Shown piece by piece: positions 50,916 to 61,811 of a DNA stretch of 64,000 nt. The stretch lies in the NCBI GenBank assembly GCA_033297075.1, contig MU858139.1, forward strand, positions 1 to 64,000, given 5' to 3'. This stretch comes from Rhypophila decipiens (lineage: Eukaryota > Ascomycota > Sordariomycetes > Sordariales > Naviculisporaceae). Each line of letters begins with the position of its first letter. The first letter of the stretch is position 1. The notes beneath the pieces were generated by a model. That model did no database searches. It worked only from the letters and a program-made list of their open reading frames with translations, and was not told the DNA's origin. The position numbers were made by a program, and so were the translations under genes.

Positions 50916-53835
50916 TAGTTTACAAGGGATGGGGCCTGACCGCAAGGATGATGTAACTTGCCGACTCCGGAGCAAGTCAGCTACCGTCGTATCTTTGAAC
51001 TTTCTTCAATTCTATCGCTTCCACCAGTGGTGTTCCACATGCAATGAAGAAAGTACCTAATACACAGGTGGTTTGTAGATGGCAAGTTTTGACGAGGCAT
51101 CTCGTGGATTTCCAGGAATACTTGAGGCGTGGTGGACTTGGCAAAGAAACGTCAAAGTGAAAAGTTGGCAGGATGTGAAAGATCTAAGTGCGACTGGGAC
51201 ATCACCGGGCCTGTTATTGTGATGTTACCTCTCTGAGACTTATCAAGTGAAAGACACTAAACTAGAGACCGAGTCCAACCAAAGGCTACACACATCTCTC
51301 TCGGCTTCCCATTCAAGGCAACCAAGCTGAAGATATACCTATATTGGTCCTGTCCGCCCTTATAACGTTGGATGGCGCCTGGGGCCCGAACCGGTGACCA
51401 TTCTGCAAGAATCAAGATGACTTGGCACCTGAAGTTCAAGTAATATAAGATGCCAAGCAAAGAGAACCACAAGACCAGGGCCTCTGAACGGTCTGACTTT
51501 GCTGACCTGGTCAATTTTGTCGAACAAGAACTATCATGCTGCAGAGTGAGCTTGAGAAGGGATCGTGGCTTTGACATTGATAAGCATTACACATCCCGAG
51601 TTTGTTCTAATAATAAAGGGGCAAATCCATCTTGTACTGGACTTGCTAACATGAGTATATCATCACGTGAAAGCCATATTACCGCGATAAGCAGGACTTA
51701 TTCGGCGTGCATAAATCGGGCAGCCGATGCAAGTAGATATTGACTGCCGGCTTGGCGGGCCTCACGTTCCGTATATGTCGATATATAAACAATTCAATAT
51801 CCCAGAGTCAAGACAGAAGTCTTGGATAATAACAAGCTCTGAAAGCCAAGAATAAAATAAACCCAAGATGGGACGGACCCGTGAGAGGTGGAAGAATCGA
51901 GGTGTGATGTAGCAGAACAACGATCGGCCAAGTGAAAACGAAACCGAGGACGACATTGAACACTGCACCACCAAGTCGAGACCCAAATCAGACCGGGTAG
52001 ATCGGATCATCTCTTGGGCCAATGCTCTCGGCCTAGAACGTGGGGCATCACCACCTTGGGGCACATTGCCACATGGCCGATAGACCGTGGCGTTGGGCAA
52101 GATATTAACTGGCCAAGGTGAGGTGTGAACCCGGAAGACGGGATCCATTGTCCAACACACTCTCGACCTTGACCCAGTGACCGAAAACTGTAGCCACGTG
52201 GGCAATCTGTATCCAGGGGAGACCAGAAGAGTTGGTGATGAGGAGACCAGTTCAAAGGATGAAAATGGTGCTCAGAAGAGGGGCCCTGCAACGTCGTTAA
52301 CGCTTGGAAGCCATGTAAATGAGGATAAATATTCGAGAATGTTCTTGGAGATGAATCTAGCATATTAACTATATACTCATCATCTCGAGCTTCACGCTAA
52401 GGTTGGTGATGGTGGATGTGATATTGTCGTTGCAGCCCCCAAGGCCCTTTACAAGAATTGTGTATGATGCATCGGTCATTTGCCTCGATCAAGGACCAAT
52501 TCCAACTCTGCTGACCTTCCCAGAGTCCCGATTCGTCAGGCAAAGGACCGCCTGCGGTAGGTTAGGCCGGTCAAGTGACTGGATTAGAACAGGGAAGGTG
52601 CCAAGATATCAAAATTCTGGAGAAGGTGCCAAGCGCCAAGGATCGCGAGTCCTTCTGGAAGGCACAACCTACATGGAAGATGGAGCAAGCGGGTAAGGGT
52701 TAACCTGGATTTTGCTCTGAGAAGGGCCAATGTTGCATCATCGTCGACATTGCCTCCTTTATGTTGCTTCCCCAACCTGCGTTTCTTTTTTTGAAGGCCG
52801 ATGGTGTTCCTTGCCGTTTAGGGTTGCGGCTCTGGGGCGGCTATAAGTCGCGACACGACTTTTAATATAATTGGGCCATTTACCCTTCGGAGCCTGACCT
52901 CTGAAATCCCTCCAAACCCAGCTCTTCAATCTACGGTTAAAATCAGTCCCCATCCTGGAAAAGTCAAGACTCTTCCATTCTTCGACATCCCCGCACGAAT
53001 CACCAGCACGACGAATCCCACCCAGCGGTCCATGTCAATCTCCCAGTCATCCATCCATATGCCGTGCTGATTGCTTGAATGCTCCGTACGGTAGCAGTCA
53101 ATCAATTTCACCCAAGCGCCACAGCGACGTTTGCCATGATGCCGACACACAAAGTCACAAGTCCAGACCCAAAACTCCAGGACATGGACCTTCACGCCGC
53201 ACAGAGTAATGATGAATGGCTGCATCAAACCTGTCGCCCCGGACCGTCGCCCACGACATTCCCACGTTGTGATACCTCCCTGTCTCTACAGGGAGGGAAG
53301 AGACGCCTCCGAGTCCGAATAGATTAACATGGCCCGAAAGAGACATCGTCACGCGATTGCACCCGTCCAACGGGCATACGGTGGCTAGCTTGGCTTTCAC
53401 AATTGCCTCCGAGTCCTGAACCGTCCTTGGGGCCAGGGCTGGCCCGTCCGTCCTTGATAATATCCCGTCCTTGCTATATTTAATCACGTCGGGACTACAC
53501 ATTTGCCTGTGATTCTGGCCAATTCAAAACCAAGCTTCCGTTCCCCGCGTTTCGCAAAGGTCCGTCCTATTCACAAAAAGGCCGGTTCTTTGGCGATTCG
53601 ACTTTCTGGTCTTGAGAATTCTGTGCCGAGGCTTTTGTCGAATATCTGTCGGTTGCACAAGGTTAGCAGAACTCTTGGTCTTTCTGTTGGTGATGGCCAT
53701 GCTAGGCTTCGTTCGATCTGACGGAACTGGGATACTAACAAACATCTGCCGGCTAGAATTTTGTCGGACCCGTTTTCTCCATAACTCATCAGACATCACC
53801 CTAAAAGCGTCTCTTGCGACAGCCTACGAGACAAG
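50916..53835. other. Intergenic region, about 2.9 kb
   Basis: No supported gene. The frames present are short and without motifs. The right part is the promoter of the AA8 gene; CTATATTTAA at 53474-53483 is TATA-like but about 350 bp from the ATG, so a long leader or a start elsewhere is possible. Confidence 0.5.
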
Positions 53836-54592
53836 ATGATCTGGACACTTTGGGTTGGGATCCTAGCATCTCTGATAGGATATGGTGGGTTTCGATAGCT
53901 CAGCCATCCATACGGACCTTTTGCTGACCCTCACGCAGTTTCGGCCGCCGATGCTGTTCAGTACCGGGACCCAGACACCGGTCTGACCTTTTCGCAAAAC
54001 TTCGGACTCTACAAGGCCGATGGTCGAGGAATCACCTTCCGAGTTGCGATACCGAGCGGTGTGGGCCAATATACCCCGTACGATGCTGTCGTCCAGATTG
54101 TTGTTCCGAACGACGTTGGCTGGGGCGGCCTGGCCTGGAACGGCGGCATGACCAAGAACCCGCTCCTCACCTTCTGGAGGGGAAGCAACAACGCCCCTAT
54201 CCTCTCGTCTCGCTGGGCAAAGTAGGCGCAATTTGACCCTGAAACATAGACAAACACATGCTGACCAACCCAATAGTGGACACTCGACTCCCACGACCTA
54301 CACCGGAGCCACCTACACCCTGTACAAGACCGGAACCAAGAGCAACTCGACTCACTGGCAATTCACCGCTCTCTGCCAAGGCTGCACCTCATGGACCGCC
54401 GACGGCGGCGCCACCCGCTACCTCTCTACTCGTGGCGGCAACCGTCTTGCCTTTGCCTACTCGCCCTCCCGCCCGGCATCGAACACCAATGCGGCACTCC
54501 AGGTTCACGAGGTCCATGGTTACTGGAGCCACGACTTTGTGCAGGCCAGTAACGACAACTGGGACGCTGCCATCGGCAGACTTCAGACGTAA
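53836..54592 (+). CDS. Secreted AA8 cytochrome domain protein (CDH-type heme b domain)
   Basis: 215 residues; exons 53836-53884, 53939-54221 and 54277-54592 (648 nt). A signal peptide of about 20 residues (MIWTLWVGILASLIGY..) leads to one cytochrome domain like that of cellobiose dehydrogenase: QYRDPDTGLTFSQNFG, VPNDVGWGGLAWNGGMTKNPLLTFW, WANGHSTPTTYTGATYT, a CQGC pair, and HEVHGYWSHDF at the end. The Met in GGMTKN and a His in HEVHG are the expected heme ligands. In CDH this domain passes electrons from the flavin domain to LPMO. Here it stands alone with no dehydrogenase, CBM1 or membrane helices, so its donor is unknown; the unfused AA12 protein at 37-38 kb is one candidate (inference). 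Confidence 0.9.
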
Positions 54593-55009
54593 GCTGTCTT
54601 GAGCTGCCAAGGGAATGACGGAATTTGGTACCTGTACATATCGATATCCTTTACTGGAGAAATCATGCGTAATCATGTGGGCACTTGGGTTTTGCACATG
54701 GGGAGCCTGGGGGCCCCTTTCAGGGAGACGGGGCCAGGAAACAAAACACGAGGGAATCAGGCCTTGGGGCCTTGAACAAATAGAGTGCGAGGAACACATG
54801 AGGTTTTGAAGGTGGACTATCACCTTGATGTTTAAGCTATAGCCCATAAACTCCGGTGTTCATGCATGATGAAGTTAACCCTAATCCGCTAACCTTAACC
54901 CTAAGCATGAGTTTACCCTAACCCCTTGTGTTTGCGTAATAACCGTCCAGACCATGCATCGTGAGTTATTGTCGAGGCCTAGCTATCAACGTCCTGGCGA
55001 GCCGCTAGC
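54593..55009. other. Intergenic region with degenerate telomere-like repeats
   Basis: About 420 bp between convergent genes. It contains four CCCTAA/CCTTAA-like units at 54875-54926. No gene is recognised. Confidence 0.55.
54875..54926. repeat. Degenerate interstitial TTAGGG-like repeats
   Basis: Within about 50 bp are GTTAACCCTAA, CTAACCTTAACCCTAAG and TTACCCTAACCCC. These match the (CCCTAA)n strand of the telomere repeat used by most filamentous ascomycetes, but are imperfect and spaced. Confidence 0.7.
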
Positions 55010-55513
55010 CTAGTTGAACCGACTAGTCTTGTGATTGTTGTTGTCGTTGCCGGTGTCAAGGGACAACCGGGGAATGCCATTGGCGGCGGCCTCATCGCGA
55101 CACTATCATTTGGAACAACAAGTTATTAGTTACAGATCCACGAGAGAAATGTTGTTGATCCGGGCAAGGATGCAAGTACTAGTAGGTCCCAGTAAGGTTG
55201 ATAAGTAACTTACATGCTGACAATCCGGGGGGCAACCAGGTGATCGCGCGAGAAAGGCGATCTTGTACTTCTGACCGGTTGGATCGGGATTCTCGGTGAT
55301 TTGGTAGTACGATCCAGGGGGAAGAAGCTTCAGCATCTCCTCTGCTAGGACTCGGATTTCATTGTAGTGCTCCAAGGTCATGCTGGGTGCGGTCGGGCAA
55401 GGTGGGTTGGCGGGAGCCGCGGCGCCGCCAGCTACTCCTCCCTGAGCTGCAGGGCCAGGAGCAGCGGAATCAGCCGTATTGGCAGAGGTCTTGTTGTTAT
55501 TGTTGGAAGACAT
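55010..55513 (-). CDS. Small hypothetical protein
   Basis: Model of 130 residues: exon 1 55513-55214 and exon 2 55102-55010 on the minus strand (393 nt), joined through a GTAAGT donor. The N-terminal 40 residues are low-complexity (Asn, Ala, Gly, Pro). A compact domain follows: MTLEHYNEIRVLAEEMLKLL, PPGSYYQITENPDPTGQKYK and a CPPDCQHC-like cysteine cluster formed across the junction. Without splicing the frame ends a little later at 55130 with a different tail. An upstream Met (55738) would add 75 residues that include a tandemly repeated segment, which I doubt. No family is recognised. Confidence 0.5.
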
Positions 55514-56255
55514 GGTTATGCCTGGCTCTCGTGTGTTTGACTTGTTTCCGAAGAGGTTATGTAGAGGGCAAAGAAGTTCTTTGGCAGCTTTGGTTGATTT
55601 TGTTGTTTGGTGTGCAATGTTTTGCGAGCAACTAGAAAATTCTTCAAGGGTTTTGTGTGCCCCCCACAACGCCTGCCAGAGCTTCCTCCCAACGCCTGCC
55701 AGAGCTTCATCCCGTTTGGCTGAAGCGGGGTCTGACACATACAGCTGTATTTTGGTCCTATTCTGTTTGTTTGGCTCGATGATGTGCTGTTGCCTCAGGA
55801 CCTACATATTCAGTGGGAATCATGGGATGATAGGTACCGGAACCCTTCACTTTTGATCCAAGGCTGTGACGCAACGTACGGTCCCTCGCGCTATTCTGAT
55901 TTGTTGTGCTTTAGACTGCGCTGGTGGTCGTCGGTTGATTCAATGGCAATCATAGGATGACACTGAGTTTGTTTTACTTTGGTAGTATTTTTCTGTCCCT
56001 GCTGCCTTGCTTCACTTTGGCATTGCTTGGCTTTACTGGGAAAAAATAACGACTGCTGCCTATGTATTTGCCTCTTAATTTGGATGCTCGCTAGGATTTT
56101 AGAGCATCGTGTGGGCAATATTTCTCTAGTTTATGGGGTGTGTTATGCTCTTTCCTAGCTTGTAGGACCATGTGACCATCCTCATCTCAAGTAACATAGC
56201 CTGTGAGTCCTCGAGGTATGCTGAATATAGGAAGGAGGTAGCAGAGATCCAGGAA
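55514..56255. other. Intergenic region with a 23-bp tandem duplication
   Basis: About 740 bp upstream of the small hypothetical gene. A 23-bp unit starting AACGCCTGCCAGAGC is repeated at 55668-55690 and 55691-55713, with one mismatch. No other feature. Confidence 0.55.
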
Positions 56256-58560
56256 TTATCGACCCAGTATTGGTTGGCTGGAAGTAGTAGAAACGACAGA
56301 TGTGACTTCATCTTGTTTCTGGGATGTTTGTTGATTTGTTTGTTCCTTCATATGTTCTTCCATGGCTTTGTGTGTTTGGTTTGGGGACCTCTGTTCAGCT
56401 CGAATCAGCCGTGGTCTGTTGGCAGGAGGAATGGCTAGAAGAACCGGTAGAAGTTGGCTCTTATGAAGCTCTACTCTGAGGTCTTTTGACTGCCTGATGA
56501 CGCAAATCAGGAAGACGATGGACACGAGGACTTGGGAACCCAGGAGGCCTAAGAATGGCCACCGTATTGATACAACGCTATGGTAATAGGCTGTTCCATA
56601 GATTCTCCGTGTGCTTGAAGAATATTCAGGGTAACTCATGTAACTCCATCGGTCTTGTTCAGGTGGGTTTTGTGAACTCTGGCGGATCCTGTTTTCGTCA
56701 TTATTAGTTCTCCTTCCATTGAGTGGGGGAACCACACAGGTTGTTGTGGGAGATGCTCTTGATCCTGACTGTATCATCCATTTGTTTCAGAGTATTTGGT
56801 TCGTATTTTTCCTCCTTCTCAGTCCTCTTCATAACTTCATCCGGTGAAGAAAGAAATTGATCAAGACTTACATGTTGGTTAGACTGTCAGCGAGGTTTCT
56901 CATGATGCTTTTCAGTCTGGATACCTGTTCTTCATCGTATTCTTTTAGCGAGGGAGGGGGGCCTCCATTGACCCAATGTCTGGTGTTCGAATGCAAAGAA
57001 TCGCCAAGTAGTTCGCTAAACGTTGTTTGTGTGTCAACTGTCCAGTGCATAGCCGAAAGGTAGGAGCTGAAAGTGCCACGCAGCTTTCCTCGGAGATAGA
57101 TGAATAATGATCGAACATATGCGTCCTTCACCACAAAGCTCTCTGGCCGTACTTTCTTTTCTGATTCAAACGTTATCTCGATAGACTCATTGTCCATCGG
57201 CACATTCGAGAATTTAACCAAAGGATTTCCGCCTTTCACAGATGCGCTCATCTCCTTAAGGCAAAAGTAAAGGAGTATCTCGGATGCACGGAATCCCGCT
57301 CTGGGATTATAATCAGGCCACAACATATACTCTCCGCTGTACCATATAACGGAGAACTTTGCTATGCCCCATCTCAGCGAGTCTTCTCGATCTTCAAAAG
57401 ATAATGTGGGAGACATTGACTGTCTGTGGGTCCAAGAAGTAGGAGTATGCCCTAATAATTCGGATGTCGTAGAGAATGAGATATTCAAGTTAAAGTGCCT
57501 TGGCCCCCCCGTAAGGTACGATCCTGTGGGCAATGTCGCATTCCTTGTAAAAGAGGTGGGAAACATTTGAGTAGGCTGATTCAGTGAGTCGGTAACTTCG
57601 AAAGGTCTCAAGACGTCGAGTGCCGCGAAAGACAACCTGTGGGTCACATTTCTGATTTCAGAACAAACTGCAAGAGTCGTAAGATTTGGGAATTCACAGT
57701 TCCCTGACTCGCAAGTTGGGGGAGTTGGTGCAACTGTTTTGTAATATGGGGTTGCAAGACCATGCTGAACGGCGGTTGTGAGCTCGAAGGGTTCTGGTCT
57801 TTCGAGCAAATGACCGCTTGCGTCGAGGCTTGCGTTATTACTTGACATCAAACCACTGCTGATGGCAGACTGAGTGATTGATGGAGACAGCAACCCTGCT
57901 ATCATAACAGAGACGACCATTAGGAAGAGAGGAAAGGAACTAGGAGAGCCAGTATTAGTGCGGAACATCCAGTCGAACTGTCTCGAACAGGAAGAACTGC
58001 GAACTGCCCGGTAACACGCATCAACGAAGACTGTTCTCGAGATATTAAGAAATGATGGCCACTTACCGGAGAGAGGGAACAATGAATATGAGTTTTGCAG
58101 CTCCGAAGATTCCGCGAGAAGCGTTATCAAAGGCTTGGAGATCTGCCAAGGGGTTGTCTCGCGCGTAGTGATTCCATTTCATCTGCGACACGCCCTCTGC
58201 GACGATAAATGTGCAGCTCATGGAGCAGATGCTTGACAGCAAAGCCACAAGAGAGTTCAGAGTTCCCCCCAGCGGGTAGACGGGAAAGCTGTTCTCGTCG
58301 TAGACCAGAAGAATTTCGACGATTGCGTACAAACAGATAGCACTGATACCACAGCATATCATTTCAGGATACCATCCTCTGAGAACACCCTTTCGCCTAC
58401 GGAGCGGTGGAGGAGCGGCATCCAAAATCGGATCGTCCCCCAAGGAAATGCGTAAGATTCCTGTTTCAGCAGAACAGTAGCAGATTTCCATGTCGACTGA
58501 GGATTGGGTGTAGGCTTTGCTTTCTATATCCACGCTAGATTCTTCGTTCCGGGTCGACAT
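56256..58560 (-). CDS. DUF3176-family membrane protein
   Basis: About 712 residues; exons on the minus strand are 58560-58067, 57996-56872, 56824-56738 and 56688-56256 (2139 nt). The DUF3176 region is near residues 55-170: a first helix in GWYPEMICCGISAICLYAI, then the hallmark TLNSLVALLSSICSMSC, VAEGVSQMKW and LQAFDNASRGIFGAAKL. A third hydrophobic segment (FPLFLMVVSVMIAGLLSP) precedes a large, probably extracytoplasmic region with CESGNCEFP and many N-x-S/T sites. A last helix (about residues 620-645, LGLLGSQVLVSIVFLICVI) and a cytosolic tail end the protein. The small third exon and its donor (GTGTGG) are the weak parts. Function is unknown for the whole family. Confidence 0.8.
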
Positions 58561-59145
58561 CGTATTCGAGGCTCGTGGCGAGTGCGATGATATTTTGAGA
58601 AATGAGGTACGAAATATCGGTATTTGGGAAGCATGTTGGAGTCTCCCCTTCGCCTCATCACTTTCAATACACCGAAGGCCGGGGCCGTTGGATTTACATG
58701 TCCAAATATCACCACAATAATCTGGACAAAGATAACAAGCGACATCATAATTGATTAGTCTGCCTTGGGGGCTGAGCTGCTGCGTTTAACAGAGTAATAT
58801 GCTGGGCTTAGGTAGGACCCGTGGGGAGGTGGGATAAAGACGATGTGAACGGATTGACGAGTGAGAACCACAGGTGCAGTCAGCTGACGGCAATATGGGC
58901 ACAGGGACCGCCGCCCCCAACAATATATTGCCCACCCGAAGGGATTTAGTTACCCGGCAAAAGGACTTTACTTCTAACCGGAACATATTTCTTTCTCCCC
59001 GAATTTGAAAACTTAATAAAAGCATTTTGTGGTTAACCTGCAGGCCAGAGTTGAGGCCAAACCTGAAGACACTCCGCCACACGCAACAGCTTGGGTCATA
59101 CCCATACTCTTACGCTCGTCTCGTCTTTCTGTGCTGCCTGGAGAA
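58561..59145. other. Intergenic region
   Basis: About 585 bp between two minus-strand genes; no feature recognised. Confidence 0.55.
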
Positions 59146-60415
59146 TCATGACGGCGCATAAGGCAAGTAGCATCTCTGCACGAGGAGCTGATCCGTTCCG
59201 TTAGGAAACGGCGTCATGCTCGTTGCAAAGTCCAGCGCCATGTTCGCCGCTCCCCAGCCTGTAACACCAAGGAAGACATCGCTGTTCTTCTGGAGAAAAG
59301 TCATGAGCTGGCAGAAATAGGTGATGCAGCTCTGCACGTTGCCTCCGCCCGTCTCGGTGACCATGGCTGTTCTCGAGTGACAGCGTAGCCAGTTCGCTAT
59401 TGGAGCAAAGCCATCGTTGATCCAGTTGCTGACGCATTCGGCGTGGCTCCCGGATCCATCGACATCGAGGTACTTGTGGAGGTTGAAGACAAGATTGGCT
59501 GTGCTGCCGTCGGGATTCGTGACCTTCAACAGTTCCTCTGCGGAGCCGTCCTTGAGGAAAGAAGCGGCCGACTGCCAACCGTTGCCTGGCAACAGAATGA
59601 TCTGGGAGGAGGCACCGGTGTTACGGATCGCTGTCACGGCAGCCTGAACGGTCTGTGCCCACGTGGCTGTGCTTGGTACTGTTATCACAATAGGACAGGA
59701 GCCAGGCAGTCAGTATTGTTTTTAAATTGTCTCTCTTTCGTGATGAGGAGAAGTTTCCGAGGACACACTTACCATCGTGAGGCTCATTCATGATATCGAA
59801 TATAATCCTACTATTGCCCTTGTAGTGATTGGCGAGAGAGGTCCAGAGCGAAGCAAACACCGAGTTCGAAGGACCGCCCTGTCCGATAATCCGACCGTTG
59901 AATCGTGCGTAGGTGTGCACGTCGACGATACAATAAGCCCCGGTGTTCAGGCAGGCCGTTACAATCTCATCGAACTTGGCAAGGTTGGCCGAGTTCAGCG
60001 TGCCCGTGGCAGGTCCACCAGTCAGATATGCCCAGCCAACAGCCAGTCGGAAAGTGTTGAAACCTTCCTTGACAAAGTGCCGCATCTGCCCAGGACCATC
60101 TTGGCCGCCGTATCTGGTCAGAGGTGGCCGGACCACGGATAGATCCTGTGTGCCATCGGTGCTTGTACCCCATTCAAAACCGTCAATATCTGCCTCTTGA
60201 AATCAGCATATTATCTAAGAGCCGCGGAAAGATTGCTAGGCTGACTGACTTGTTCCCAGATATGTAAACTTTCCACCTACAACTGGGCTGTTGGATGAGC
60301 ATGAGACTGCGGTGGTAGTCGAAGTCTTCAATGATGTTGTTGTAGTAGTCGCCTGGCTAGCTGCCGAGGTAGCCAGTAGGAAGAACTGTATTCCGATGAA
60401 GGCGTTGGTTTTCAT
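59146..60415 (-). CDS. GH5 endo-beta-1,4-glucanase
   Basis: Secreted endoglucanase of 373 residues cutting internal beta-1,4-glucan bonds. Exons on the minus strand are 60415-60250, 60195-59773 and 59678-59146 (1122 nt). A signal peptide of about 20 residues is followed by a Thr-rich linker (QATTTTTSLKTSTTTAV) and then directly by the catalytic domain. The proton donor is Glu in FDIMNEPHD (about residue 192) and the nucleophile is Glu in MVTETGGG (about 303). VDVHTYARFNG and VFNLHKYLD supply other conserved His residues. The linker is what normally separates an N-terminal CBM1 from GH5 in fungal EG II; no CBM1 cysteines precede it, so the module appears lost. The first intron (54 nt) has a weak donor (GTCAGT), so the residues at that join are less sure. 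Confidence 0.9.
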
Positions 60416-61811
60416 GGTGGCAATCTCTTCTCTCCGAAAGTAACGAGAATATTGATGTGGCACCAGACGTCGTATGCTTAGGGGATCGTGACTTTAAATG
60501 TTCTGTTTCCACGGCTATCGACTTGGAGCCCGTCGATGGTATGAGACGAGTAGTAGTCAGAATTTCCAGGCGGCTTGAACGCGGACCGGTTACCTACATT
60601 ATGTTCTCCAAGTGCCGAAATAGAGGAACATCAGTAAATTAACTGCAGCGATCGTGCGATGCCGAATACTTTGAGATTTCATAATGGATGATTGTGAGGC
60701 AGACGGGTTAGCCTGAAGCCTGCCGAGCAGCGAGTTGGAGAGCTCTATCTTGTAAAATGGTTTCCAGCTTTCAGTGCGGAAGACTCACTAGGATCGGAAG
60801 GTACGCTGGTAATATCAGAGTGAACTGAGACCTCTAGGCAGTTATTCCCGACACTGAGGAGACGATGACATATTGCGTGGTTTATATGTCTAATTCCGCC
60901 GGCCTGGCTGGTCCTTCCTCGGAGGCGCACTATTTACACACTGTGGGGCTGGAGGATGCGGCGGCAGTCCTAACGTGCTTATGGTTCGTGCGGCTTTTCA
61001 ACGAGCAGCTATGAGCTGGGGAGCTCGGTCTAGGTTCCGAGGTAGTCAAGTCCGATATTAAGGAATAGGCTGTGGGATTGGTCCGCTTATACAAGTTCGG
61101 CAAGGCACCCGTCGGCTCAACTACCGACTTGTCATTAAGTCGGGTAGGGTTGTAGCCTAATAGCTTTTGGGATATGACATGCATCCCATCCGCGATAGAC
61201 GTGTCTATGCCACACGCGAGGAATATCAGCCTCTCCCCTGACGAGCCTCCGCGAAGAAAGACCTCAGATGTCGCCTGGCATTAATTCAGTCGACGAGTTC
61301 ATGGAGGCCTAGCCTTGCCGGCTGCGGAAGCAAGAGCGAGGCAGAAGAGAAAGATGGATACCTAGATATCTATCGGCTGTTCTACAATGCTGAACACAAG
61401 AGTGGAGAATAGTCGTACAACATGTCAAACTACCATAGGATATAACATCACCTACATTCATCTTGTAAATTTGTTATTGGCTCTTGCTGGACATGGGTCT
61501 CACATATGTGATCCCGGCGACTTGTAAAAGGAACACAGTGTGCCAGTTTCTATCCAGAAGAACGGCAGACTACATCTTTGTTGCAAAGTACAGCATTCCG
61601 AATACACAACGACTGGTCTAACTTTCATCCAGAAAGAGCCCGGTGACAGTCGAGACAGTAACACAGAAGAGGGTCACTGGCAGGAGACCCAGGTTATCAA
61701 CACCAAACCCACCATCGACCTATATAAACAAAAATAGAGCCATGGATCTTCCACATATATTAGCAAGGGGCGAAAGACTCTCTCATTTAATATTACATAC
61801 ATTCATCATAA
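60416..61811. other. Intergenic region
   Basis: About 1.4 kb with the GH5 promoter and the 3' region of the mannosyltransferase. No gene is recognised. Confidence 0.55.

Noticed and set aside
51360..51410. Possible tRNA-like GGCCCGAACCGGTGACC sequence
   Set aside because: A T-arm-like piece is visible but I could not form acceptor, D and anticodon stems around it.
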